Positions 10,567-20,198 of a stretch of DNA of 64,000 bases are shown here, piece by piece. The stretch is taken from NCBI GenBank assembly GCA_977006965.1, contig OZ345385.1, positions 1,364,001 to 1,428,000 of the forward strand, written 5' to 3'. Each line of letters opens with the position of its first letter. Within the stretch, counting starts at the first letter, position 1. Made by a program: the position numbers and the translations under genes. The notes beneath the pieces are model-generated. The model ran no database searches, had not been told where the DNA came from, and worked only from the letters and a program-made list of their open reading frames with translations. The stretch is from Phymatolithon calcareum (lineage: Eukaryota; Rhodophyta; Florideophyceae; Hapalidiales).

Positions 10567-11617
10567 TATCATGTCCAGTGCCACCTGATGAGCGCACAAA
10601 AGAGAACCGACGTATGATCAAAATCCGCGTCGTTCTCGGGGATAGTGCGGAGGAGGTACTTGAGGACTCGTTTGTATGGGGTTTGTGTGCTGGAGACTAC
10701 AACTCTCCGGAGCTGTTTCGCAGCACCTATGCGCAGATACCGGCTTCTCCCTGTTTCATGTCCCCAAGGTTGCACAAGAGATTCGGCGTCAGGTTGCGCT
10801 CGCTCAAGCCATTTCATGCAGTGACGCAGAGACGAGAGCCCTTGCGCTCGCCCGACTACCGGCAGATCATCCCCTGAGAGATCTGCTGCCTAAGCTAGAG
10901 TCTTCGATCCGCACGATGAGTCCAGAAGAGATCTGGGCGAAAGAGCGAGAGGAAAATGAGACTCTCATCACAGAGACGTTCACGGAGCGTTTATTACACG
11001 ACGTCGTGTTGAAAGCAGAGAAGCGTGCGGCTGGCAGAGCAAGAGCGGCCAAGGAGAATGAGTTGCGCGAGCTAGAGGAGAAAAAGAGAAAAGAATCATT
11101 GGCAGAGGCGGAGCGCAAACGTTGTGAAATTAAGGCCGCACTGCTGGAACTTGACGCCAACGTGGACCGGGTGAAAAATGACCACGATATTGACCTTCGG
11201 CCATACTTACAGTTACAGATCGGGCGCGGAGCGCGACCATCTGTTTGGCTCTAGGGCTTGCTCATCCGCAAGAAGCGTGGCCTGCCAATCATGCCGGCGG
11301 TGCAGTTGCGAGGTCAAGTGCTTGTTGCTGCCACCACTACTACCGACGCTGTCGCAGCTCCTGTGAAACGACCGCGTGGTAGACCGAGAAAGAATAGTCA
11401 GCCTGGGGATCCGAGCAAGGGTGCCACTCCTAGGCAAGGAATTAAACGGCGCGCGTCCTCTGGGTCGGCATCGCGCGCGCAAGCGGCGCCGGAAACACCG
11501 AGGCCGAAACGCGGACCACCCAGGCGACGCGACGCGCCAAGCACAGCACCTGTGGAAAGACGGAGGAGAAGCAGCACGAGGGGCTCTGAGCCGCCAGCAA
11601 AACGGACCAGGAAATGA
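10567..11617 (+). pseudogene. SNF5/SMARCB1-like gene with AT-hook tail (copy 1)
   Basis: SNF5 is a core subunit of SWI/SNF and RSC chromatin remodellers. A candidate 3' splice site (TTTTCTTTACAG ending at 10566) precedes the frame; the first in-frame ATG is 10614. The block IKIRVVLGDSAEEVLEDSFV...NSPELF continues, after a 1-nt frame change near 10,718 (TTTCGCAGCAC), as QHLCADTGFS...VAQEIRRQV. This matches one SNF5 repeat domain: I-K-I, hydrophobic-FxW, SPE-F, LC-DLG, IA-IR-Q. Only one repeat is visible where SNF5 usually has two. A Lys/Glu-rich coiled coil follows (about 10,915-11,150). An in-frame TAG at 11252-11254 is followed by 121 open codons with an AT-hook, KRPRGRPRKN, and a basic tail ending in TGA. 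The N-terminal half was not found; the MITE occupies that place. Confidence 0.6.
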
Positions 11618-12572
11618 AATGCGTTTCGTGATGCTCACTATTCCCGTACATGTTAAAGAGTCGAAATGTAAGATACAAATATACAATTGAGAAGGAGAAA
11701 GGGGCGCGCAAGCTCTTCTTAACGTCAAGGTATAGTGCAGGCAAGCTTTGAACATGGACATGGTGAAGAATTTTGAATGAAACCTTGCTGTATCCTCGTT
11801 TTCTGGAGATTCTTGACTCGCATTATTTTGTCAACTAATACCCGAGCGGGCCGGTAGTGGGAGCTGTGTGGAGCAAGCGACAGCTTAAACATTGTGAAAA
11901 TGTGGTATTCTAACATCTGGATTGTTCCACGAGTACGCAGAGCCATTCAGTTCATATTTGATTTAATATTGATACGCTAAGATGCAAGGACACATCAGAG
12001 ACTCCGGGCCTTGACCAGCCTGACTTGGTCGACCACGGGGCTCCTCAAGCTTGAAGTTAAAATTGCACAAACCCTACTGTAGTTCTGTGCACGACTCAAG
12101 ATAATGACCAATGCCATGCCCACGGATGCGCTCTAAATACCGGCCGCAGGCCTAGGATTAACAAAGGAGGATAGAAGTGAGTAATCCTTTGTTTCATCCT
12201 AGGCCTGCGGCCAAAGCCGGTGATAGTAAGCTTCGGAGCCCGGACCCGAAGTCTGACGATTTATCCCAGTGAAGCCAGTGAAGATGTTGCTGTGGAATTT
12301 AATGGTATCCTGCGTCGAGCTTTTTGTCCTTTCTCGTTCGGCGCGGTATTTGAATCTGACGAGGAGGTTGTATCATAAAATATGAATCCATTAGGAAATT
12401 CACTGCAAGCATAAAGGGTAAGTCTGAGTGCATTGCAACTTGTAACTTTGCAAGGTTCCATTAATTGCATTAAAGCTAGATGGGTACCAATTGCGTAGAC
12501 AAGCATCGCGTGCATTACTGAAGGTTTTGCAACGAGAGAGGTTCTACTGTAGTGTCATATTTGGCCCACTAG
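11618..12572. other. Intergenic with a 17-bp-arm hairpin (copy 1; also 18688-19642 and 25758-26712)
   Basis: No gene recognised between the SNF5-like and coiled-coil genes. At 12142-12212 (19212-19282, 26282-26352) GGCCGCAGGCCTAGGAT is perfectly repeated in inverse orientation, with a second stem CAAAGGA/TCCTTTG inside. It could be a foldback element or a transcript-end structure; nothing distinguishes these from the sequence. Confidence 0.5.
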
Positions 12573-12623
12573 GTAAGAGTTTATGAAAATATTTCAAAAT
12601 AGCTTTTGTGTATATCTTTGCAG
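12573..12623 (+). other. Candidate 51-nt spliceosomal intron (also 19643-19693, 26713-26763)
   Basis: GTAAGAG at the left and TATATCTTTGCAG at the right bound 51 nt of AT-rich sequence immediately before the coiled-coil frame. A consensus donor, a pyrimidine-rich acceptor and higher AT than the flanks support a short GT-AG intron in the 5' leader of that gene. Confidence 0.5.
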
Positions 12624-12642
12624 GGCGGCGACAACGTCTCGA

Positions 12643-13128
12643 ATGCCAAGAAGATACGCAACGAAGATGGCGCCGACAAGGAACTCCGGATCCAGTACGC
12701 GTCCAGCGTCGTCGTTGCCGGCAACTCCGCCGCGCAGCACGCCGGATTTGACGAGCAAGCTAGAGAGCTGTTCTGAGAGCGTCAAGAAAAAGACCTTGGA
12801 CTTCATGGATCGCGCCACCAAAGAGGCAGAGCTCCGCCAGGTAAGCGGTCTAATGGAGACTAAGATTGCGGAGGCGATGCAGAATGTGGCCGTTGAGGAG
12901 ATAATCTTGTCCAAGATGAATAAGGTAGTCGCCGATCTGGTCCGCGCTATCGAAGCTGTCCGAGACGAAGTCGAAGTTGTCAAGAAGGACGTTTACTCTA
13001 TGCAGCAGCAGATCAAGTTCGAGACGAGCACGAGCGGCCCGCGGGCTAAGAAGAGGAAGACTGAAGAGTCTGAGTGTATTGTGTGTGATTCTTCCATATT
13101 TTGCCTTGTTCATAGCAAGAAGAAATAG
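12643..13128 (+). CDS. Small basic/coiled-coil protein, 161 residues (copy 1)
   Basis: The ATG at 12643 follows the candidate intron by 19 nt. The predicted protein has a Ser/Thr/Pro/Arg-rich first third, then heptad-patterned helix from about residue 40 to 130 (KLESCSESVKKKTLDFMDRA through VRDEVEVVKKDVYSMQQQI). A likely nuclear signal, RAKKRKTEE, follows, and then a short Cys-containing tail. I do not recognise the family; a nuclear coiled-coil partner protein is the most that can be inferred. The tail after KTEESE could be intron-derived, because a GTATTG...TTCATAG segment lies there, so the true C-terminus is uncertain. It ends in TAG as read. Confidence 0.5.
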   Translation: MPRRYATKMAPTRNSGSSTRPASSLPATPPRSTPDLTSKLESCSESVKKKTLDFMDRATKEAELRQVSGLMETKIAEAMQNVAVEEIILSKMNKVVADLVRAIEAVRDEVEVVKKDVYSMQQQIKFETSTSGPRAKKRKTEESECIVCDSSIFCLVHSKKK

Positions 13129-15388
13129 CAATTTGTGTTTCTTGTTACAGATATAAATGGCGCTTTTTAAATTTGCTTCTCAGCTATCTCAATTTTCAAC
13201 AGATTTAATCCTATAGTGTGGATATGTTTCTTCTGCAACAGTTGTTATGGGTTTCGTCGAGCACAGCTGTAGCGCCAGGCTCACAAGAACCCGACGCTAC
13301 TCTGCTCAGAGAAGACCGGAGGAGAGAAAAAGTGCGGGAGAGACAAAAAGAATGAATGACTGAAGTGAAGAAAGAAAAGAGAAAGAAGAGAAAACAAGAA
13401 ACGAATAGGAGGAAAAGGGGAGTGGTAGAAATAGGCGTCCTGATGACGCGTGAGATGAATGATGAGAAAAGGAAAAAGAAGAAAGGGTGTAAAGCGTTGA
13501 GCGATTCGGCAACGCTGGATGATGGCGACCTTGGATGGGCCGTCAACTTCAGATAGTGTACCGGAACGGAACAACACAGGTGTTCGGCGCGTTGAGAGAA
13601 GCGAATCCACACTGGCTTGTGCGGCGAAGTGCTTTCAGCACGAGAACAGACGGGCAGAATCGACGTCGTCTGTTGAGGCGGCGACCTTGGAAGGGCCGTC
13701 GATCTTGAGGCGAACGCACGAAAAGAAAAGGGACGGATCTGTCGCTAGGTTCTCGCCGTACCGGCTTGCACGGAAGGAGAAGCGATCAGAAAGGGGTGGA
13801 AAGTCTCCGACTCCGTGTGGTCGAGGGAATTCACAGGCTTGATGCGTGTAGGATCCAAGCACTCGAGCCGAAATCCAGAAACCTCCACCTTCCTTTACTA
13901 AGAGGAAGGGACAAACTATCTTATATACTGCTAGCAAAGCGAAAAACAAAAGTTCTACATGCGCATGGGACACGTTGCACGTGTGGCCCAGCGGATCACC
14001 TAGACAAGGAAATTAGAGTCGCGTGCCTCTGATTCGGCGTTCCATGTGGATCGCGATCAGAGTTCGTGGCGTACAGTCGCGAGAAACAAAAGCGCTTACT
14101 GCATTCCTTACAGACTCCGCCTTGCTGTCGAGTCCGGGAATGGGGCAGCAACGGGAAAAGAAATGCAGTGGGCGCGACATCTGGAAACGGCATTCTCAAA
14201 CATGACCGTGATTGGGGTCGCGCTTACTTCAGGTGATCTCCCACTCGGACATTCCAAATCCCGATACATAGGTGTTGTACTTCTCGAGAGCAAAGGGTAT
14301 CGCAAAATATTTCCGACTCTGGTCTCATTCTAACGACCCTCCTTCCCGGACGTAAAAGATTCCGAATGTCCAGAGGCCAGGGTAGTTTCTCACTTGCTAA
14401 CCTTCGCTGCATTAAGGATTTGTCCCGACTTGGACTGATGCTTTTCGACTTCTCTTAATTCTCTTTTTACCTTTCATTATTTCAAACGTTTTATTTCTAA
14501 GACTTCCATTCTGTGATTTGAGACCAATCTCGATCCTCTGCTCATCCTCGCTGATAGCAGCTTGAATTTCTCTCGTCCAAGGAGTGAGAGAGTCTACTGA
14601 AGAGAGCAGTCAAAAGAGAAAATACACCCAGGGAATCATTTAGAAGGACTGCGATTGTACTTGAGAGGTGTGGTACCAAAATGTTGCATGGAATTTTCGC
14701 AAGAAGTCGATACCTTTATGTCCCAGGAGATGCCTGAATATATTCCCCCATTGGAAACAATACACGACGTACGTTCTTGAAAAATTAAATACATTTAAAC
14801 TCCTAGTGCCTGCCATGAATAACGCTATCCGCAACATTGCGCTGTGCAAGACAGTGTTGTGACTCAGCATGAACGGATACAACACGTGTGGGATACGTAA
14901 ACATTGGCACTGAAGGTGCAGAGTGGGCGTGTCAGCGCACAGTAAATGCTGGAAAGACCTGAGTGTTGGCACATGGCAGAGTTACTGGATAAAATTGGGC
15001 ACATGTAACAAGCGGGTGGGAACGCTAATATCGGGTCTATAAGTCTCCCGATTTGATCAGTGTCGAATTCAACAAAAGTGCCACAGTAAAGTAGACGGAA
15101 GGTGTACTCATTCTTGGCCGTCTGGGAAAGTGAATGGCCTTCATTTATTTTGTCAACTTGCTGAGCCGGGTCTGTTTTCATCCGTGCCTTCCTTGCAATT
15201 CGAGTCATTACAGCGCAAAGGCTCCATTCCCTTGATGTGAAACATGAAGCAATGAGCATGACAACCGCGAACGAAGCGAACAACATTGATATCTCTGCAG
15301 CACTTCCAAGATACCATTTCAGCACCCCAACTGAATACACCGTATAGCACTACTGTACTATGTCCTTGCTACAGAACGCAAGCGCGCA
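13129..15388. other. Gene-poor part of the unit with a dispersed repeat (also 20199-22458, 27269-29528)
   Basis: At 13,311-13,480 the plus strand is strongly AG-rich. The motif GCGACCTTGG-ATGGGCCGTC occurs at about 13,523 and again at about 13,682, and a related GTGACCTTGGCTTGGCAGTC occurs at about 50,395. The segment ending CCTCCACCTTCCTTTACTAAGAGGAAGG (about 13,879-13,906) has a relative at about 50,607. A diverged dispersed element therefore spans roughly 13,500-13,930. From 13,930 to 15,388 there are only short frames. One minus-strand frame at 14,864-15,340 (158 residues) starts with a hydrophobic segment, but I do not recognise it. Confidence 0.45.
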
Positions 15389-16398
15389 TCAGGGGTGGAT
15401 ACCCGCTTTGACTAATCGGAGTTCATACACATCGCTTCTCCGCTGCGTGGAAACCGGAATTGAAGCCCGCACCTGGCCCACCTTCTCAAGATCAATAGTC
15501 GAGTACACAACACCCGGCTTTTCATCCGTTTTATTTTCGATGCTCCCCCATGGGTCGACAATAGTAGAGTGCCCCCAAGCAGTGTACCCCGTCCCAGACT
15601 TGTCGCGAGACGGCGAGCATGCAGCGACATAGACCTGATTATCCAAGGCGCGCGTGCGCAGCAGAAGTTCCCAGTGCGCCGGGCCCGTGGTCATGTTGAA
15701 GGCCCCGGGGAAAATGAGAACGTGTGCGCCTGAATCTCGGGCCAGCATTGACAGCTCCGGGAAGCGAAGGTCGTAGCATATGCCGACGCCGACGATGACG
15801 TAACGTTCACAAACTCCGCTCAGAGAGAATGTAGTGATGCTGTTGCCAGCAGAGATCGAATCGGACTCGCGAAACTGGATGCCACCCGGTACGTTGACGT
15901 CGAAGAGGTGCACCTTGCGGTGCTTGCAATCACATTCCCGGTCCCGTCGACGGTGACCGAGGTATTGTAAACCTTTTGATCAGCCGTCACTTCCGGTATC
16001 GATCCGCCCACTATGACCATGCCTGAATCTCGCGCTGCTTCACGCAGCATTTGAACGGACGGCGAAGCTGTAGGCGCCGTGAAAGGGTGTCCAACCTCTG
16101 GAAGGCGCTCTGCATACGCCGGAAAGCACGCTGTGTCGTACGGGCTGTTGAAACATTCTGGCAGTACTGCGATCTTCGTGCCGTTACCTGCGGCTTCGCG
16201 CAAGTAAGCAGACGCGATGGCCAGGTTGTCCTCTTTCGACATTGTAACCGGGATCTGACATAGCGCTACCTTGAAGGAGTATCTCATGTCTGGAATTCTT
16301 GATGTATGCACCATCTTTATGGCGCGAGAATGGAAGAGTCGAGAGGTGCGCCAAAGGGATGGGAGTACGTGGGCAGCAAATGCACATGCCGCGCCCAT
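15389..16398 (-). pseudogene. NIT2: NIT2 omega-amidase, one frameshift (copy 1)
   Basis: Omega-amidase hydrolyses alpha-ketoglutaramate and alpha-ketosuccinamate, completing the glutamine transaminase pathway. The first frame (16398 to about 15,924) has an Arg/Ser-rich leader of about 37 residues that could target mitochondria. The conserved core follows, starting MRYSFKVALCQIPVT and including the catalytic Glu in VLPECFNSPYDTACFP (E81). At about 15,922 one base appears missing (GCAAGCACCGCAAGGTGCAC). The next frame resumes HRKVHLFDVNVPGG with the catalytic Lys, GICYDLRFPEL with the nucleophile Cys, then PGAFNMTTGPAHWELL and VAWGHST-like TAWGHSTIVDPWG, ending in TGA. All three catalytic residues exist, but the last two lie after the shift. 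It is divergently oriented to the ligase gene. Confidence 0.85.
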
Positions 16399-16675
16399 CG
16401 CGCATGATTCATTCCGGAATCCCGTTGGTGCGAATTCAGGTCAAGCAAAGGATCTCAGTCAGATTGAAAGGCTCTGAAATTGAATAATTGATGTCCTTGA
16501 TGATTCGAAATGATGTCGAGATATGACAATATGTCGATTCCGACATTGATAGTATCCATCTCAGCCTCGCCAAAGAGCTTCTGCCTGCCTGCCTGCCTGC
16601 CTGCCGAGAAAACTCTTCTGGCGGCAAAGCTCGACGGTTCCGTTCCGATCGTCGCCCAATGCGCCTCAATTCGTA
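16399..16675. promoter_or_regulatory. Shared divergent promoter region, NIT2 / ligase front (copy 1; also 23469-23745 and 30539-30827)
   Basis: Only 277 bp (289 bp in copy 3) separate the NIT2 start from the first ligase-frame ATG on the other strand, so both genes must draw promoter elements from this interval. It includes an AT-richer part (16,470-16,560) and the TGCC microsatellite. No TATA box can be assigned with confidence. Confidence 0.5.
16582..16605. repeat. (TGCC)6 microsatellite (copy 1; also 23652-23675)
   Basis: Six perfect TGCC units precede CGAGAAAAC, within the divergent NIT2/ligase promoter. It is the same length in copies 1 and 2. Confidence 0.95.
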
Positions 16676-16952
16676 ATGGAGCAGTGCGTGCTTTTCGCCC
16701 CTGCACCTGTGATGCCTCCGCCCCAGTTTTTTGGCGCCTCAGTTCGCCGCCTCCGCCACGTGCGATGGCAGCAGTTGCGCGCGGCGACCGGCTCGCGTGT
16801 CACGATAACGGCGTTAACTCCGCGCACGCCCGACCCCAAAAAGGCGAAGAAAAAAGGGTCGAAAAAAGGAGCTGGAGCAGTGGCAGAAGATGATCGACCG
16901 CGACCTTAACGCCGACCGCCGCGGAATTGACTTGTGGCCAGTTGGCTCCTCG
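16676..16952 (+). pseudogene. Truncated DNA ligase front at junction 1
   Basis: The first about 92 codons of the ligase region, cut by the duplication breakpoint at 16952/16953. The frame from 16676 ends at 16909 as in the intact locus. The second ligase frame runs on into antisense of the Gly/Met-rich gene. It keeps the full upstream region, so it could still be transcribed. Confidence 0.85.
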
Positions 16953-17002
16953 CGGACGACCTCCGTGGTCCAGGACGGATGACGTTTCATTTCCGTCCAC
17001 AT
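16953..17002 (-). pseudogene. Truncated Gly/Met-rich gene front at junction 1
   Basis: The ATG (17002) and first 16 codons (MWTEMKRHPSWTTEVV) are retained. The frame then enters reverse-complemented ligase sequence and stays open for about 45 more codons (to 16814), forming a chimeric reading frame. Confidence 0.8.
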
Positions 17003-17052
17003 TAACGCCGACGATTTTGCTTTAGATCACACTCACGATGCCCGACAACGTT

Positions 17053-17274
17053 CATGAATTAGCTCACACTGTGGATGCCTCACAGCGGCCATGAATTAGC
17101 TCACACTGTGGATGCCTCACAGCGGCCATCATTTAGCTCACACTGCGGATGCCTCACAGCGGCCATCATTTAGCTCACACTGCGGATGCCTCACAGCGGC
17201 CATCATTTAGCTCACACTACGGATATCCCAAAGCGGCCAAGAGTTTGCTCGCGCTGTGGATGCCTCACAGCGGC
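17053..17274. repeat. 37-bp minisatellite (copy 2)
   Basis: Same six units as at 9983 with no unit gained or lost, showing that the 7-kb duplication is younger than the minisatellite. Confidence 0.9.
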
Positions 17275-17358
17275 CATAGTGCAAAACAAGAGTATCCTGT
17301 CCATGCTCACATACTTCACTCGCAGCTCTGGACTTGCAAGGTGATGGACGCCTCTTAT

Positions 17359-17573
17359 GGCCGATGAACGAATAGTTCGCAACCTGGAAAATGGGAAAAT
17401 GAGAAATTGGGAACGCGAATACGTCCAATAGAATACCTTCATTTGTGAAAATTTACGCCTTCTGCTTCCATCAGGTTCAAATTCCACAAGTGCATGTATT
17501 CGATTGGACATATCGACGTTCCCATTTTCTCAATTTCCCATTTTCCCGGTTGGGAACTATTCGTTCATCAGCC
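17359..17573. mobile_element. 215-bp MITE (copy 2)
   Basis: Identical placement in the second unit; it was carried by the large duplication and is not an independent insertion. Confidence 0.75.
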
Positions 17574-17636
17574 CTTATGTATTGTGTTTCCAATTTTTTT
17601 TCAAATTCAAAATTTTGTTAGAAATTTTCTTTACAG

Positions 17637-18687
17637 TATCATGTCCAGTGCCACCTGATGAGCGCACAAAAGAGAACCGACGTATGATCAAAATCCGCGT
17701 CGTTCTCGGGGATAGTGCGGAGGAGGTACTTGAGGACTCGTTTGTATGGGGTTTGTGTGCTGGAGACTACAACTCTCCGGAGCTGTTTCGCAGCACCTAT
17801 GCGCAGATACCGGCTTCTCCCTGTTTCATGTCCCCAAGGTTGCACAAGAGATTCGGCGTCAGGTTGCGCTCGCTCAAGCCATTTCATGCAGTGACGCAGA
17901 GACGAGAGCCCTTGCGCTCGCCCGACTACCGGCAGATCATCCCCTGAGAGATCTGCTGCCTAAGCTAGAGTCTGCGATCCGCACGATGAGTCCAGAAGAG
18001 ATCTGGGCGAAAGAGCGAGAGGAAAATGAGACTCTCATCACAGAGACGTTCACGGAGCGTTTATTACACGACGTCGTGTTGAAAGCAGAGAAGCGTGCGG
18101 CTGGCAGAGCAAGAGCGGCCAAGGAGAATGAGTTGCGCGAGCTAGAGGAGAAAAAGAGAAAAGAATCATTGGCAGAGGCGGAGCGCAAACGTTGTGAAAT
18201 TAAGGCCGCACTGCTGGAACTTGACGCCAACGTGGACCGGGTGAAAAATGACCACGATATTGACCTTCGGCCATACTTACAGTTACAGATCGGGCGCGGA
18301 GCGCGACCATCTGTTTGGCTCTAGGGCTTGCTCATCCGCAAGAAGCGTGGCCTGCCAATCATGCCGGCGGTGCAGTTGCGAGGTCAAGTGCTTGTTGCTG
18401 CCACCACTACTACCGACGCTGTCGCAGCTCCTGTGAAACGACCGCGTGGTAGACCGAGAAAGAATAGTCAGCCTGGGGATCCGAGCAAGGGTGCCACTCC
18501 TAGGCAAGGAATTAAACGGCGCGCGTCCTCTGGGTCGGCATCGCGCGCGCAAGCGGCGCCGGAAACACCGAGGCCGAAACGCGGACCACCCAGGCGACGC
18601 GACGCGCCAAGCACAGCACCTGTGGAAAGACGGAGGAGAAGCAGCACGAGGGGCTCTGAGCCGCCAGCAAAACGGACCAGGAAATGA
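17637..18687 (+). pseudogene. SNF5/SMARCB1-like gene with AT-hook tail (copy 2)
   Basis: Same frame change (near 17,788) and same in-frame TAG (18322-18324) as copy 1. One residue differs: Ala where copy 1 has Ser, in the segment LPKLES[SA]IRTM. Confidence 0.6.
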
Positions 18688-19712
18688 AATGCGTTTCGTG
18701 ATGCTCACTATTCCCGTACATGTTAAAGAGTCGAAATGTAAGATACAAATATACAATTGAGAAGGAGAAAGGGGCGCGCAAGCTCTTCTTAACGTCAAGG
18801 TATAGTGCAGGCAAGCTTTGAACATGGACATGGTGAAGAATTTTGAATGAAACCTTGCTGTATCCTCGTTTTCTGGAGATTCTTGACTCGCATTATTTTG
18901 TCAACTAATACCCGAGCGGGCCGGTAGTGGGAGCTGTGTGGAGCAAGCGACAGCTTAAACATTGTGAAAATGTGGTATTCTAACATCTGGATTGTTCCAC
19001 GAGTACGCAGAGCCATTCAGTTCATATTTGATTTAATATTGATACGCTAAGATGCAAGGACACATCAGAGACTCCGGGCCTTGACCAGCCTGACTTGGTC
19101 GACCACGGGGCTCCTCAAGCTTGAAGTTAAAATTGCACAAACCCTACTGTAGTTCTGTGCACGACTCAAGATAATGACCAATGCCATGCCCACGGATGCG
19201 CTCTAAATACCGGCCGCAGGCCTAGGATTAACAAAGGAGGATAGAAGTGAGTAATCCTTTGTTTCATCCTAGGCCTGCGGCCAAAGCCGGTGATAGTAAG
19301 CTTCGGAGCCCGGACCCGAAGTCTGACGATTTATCCCAGTGAAGCCAGTGAAGATGTTGCTGTGGAATTTAATGGTATCCTGCGTCGAGCTTTTTGTCCT
19401 TTCTCGTTCGGCGCGGTATTTGAATCTGACGAGGAGGTTGTATCATAAAATATGAATCCATTAGGAAATTCACTGCAAGCATAAAGGGTAAGTCTGAGTG
19501 CATTGCAACTTGTAACTTTGCAAGGTTCCATTAATTGCATTAAAGCTAGATGGGTACCAATTGCGTAGACAAGCATCGCGTGCATTACTGAAGGTTTTGC
19601 AACGAGAGAGGTTCTACTGTAGTGTCATATTTGGCCCACTAGGTAAGAGTTTATGAAAATATTTCAAAATAGCTTTTGTGTATATCTTTGCAGGGCGGCG
19701 ACAACGTCTCGA

Positions 19713-20198
19713 ATGCCAAGAAGATACGCAACGAAGATGGCGCCGACAAGGAACTCCGGATCCAGTACGCGTCCAGCGTCGTCGTTGCCGGCAACTCCGC
19801 CGCGCAGCACGCCGGATTTGACGAGCAAGCTAGAGAGCTGTTCTGAGAGCGTCAAGAAAAAGACCTTGGACTTCATGGATCGCGCCACCAAAGAGGCAGA
19901 GCTCCGCCAGGTAAGCGGTCTAATGGAGACTAAGATTGCGGAGGCGATGCAGAATGTGGCCGTTGAGGAGATAATCTTGTCCAAGATGAATAAGGTAGTC
20001 GCCGATCTGGTCCGCGCTATCGAAGCTGTCCGAGACGAAGTCGAAGTTGTCAAGAAGGACGTTTACTCTATGCAGCAGCAGATCAAGTTCGAGACGAGCA
20101 CGAGCGGCCCGCGGGCTAAGAAGAGGAAGACTGAAGAGTCTGAGTGTATTGTGTGTGATTCTTCCATATTTTGCCTTGTTCATAGCAAGAAGAAATAG
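19713..20198 (+). CDS. Small basic/coiled-coil protein (copy 2)
   Basis: No difference from copy 1 was noticed over the whole frame. Confidence 0.5.
   Translation: MPRRYATKMAPTRNSGSSTRPASSLPATPPRSTPDLTSKLESCSESVKKKTLDFMDRATKEAELRQVSGLMETKIAEAMQNVAVEEIILSKMNKVVADLVRAIEAVRDEVEVVKKDVYSMQQQIKFETSTSGPRAKKRKTEESECIVCDSSIFCLVHSKKK

Larger units (their letters stand above)
9883..16952. repeat. 7.07-kb tandem unit, copy 1
   Basis: This is the first of three direct copies with a period of exactly 7,070 bp between copies 1 and 2. Homology to copy 2 begins at CGGACGAC (9883 and 16953). Left of 9883 the sequence (CTCGATCGAGA) is unique. The unit carries a divergent promoter region, a SNF5-like gene, a small coiled-coil gene, a NIT2 gene and the front of the DNA ligase gene. 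Copy-specific changes seen are TCTTCG at about 10,903 where the others have TCTGCG, and GAATTGA near 16,930 where the others have GAATTGG. Confidence 0.97.

Noticed and set aside
13211-13612. Phe/Ser/Leu-rich membrane-like protein on the minus strand
   Set aside because: It is antisense of an AG-rich low-complexity tract, and hydrophobicity arises from TTC/CTT codons.
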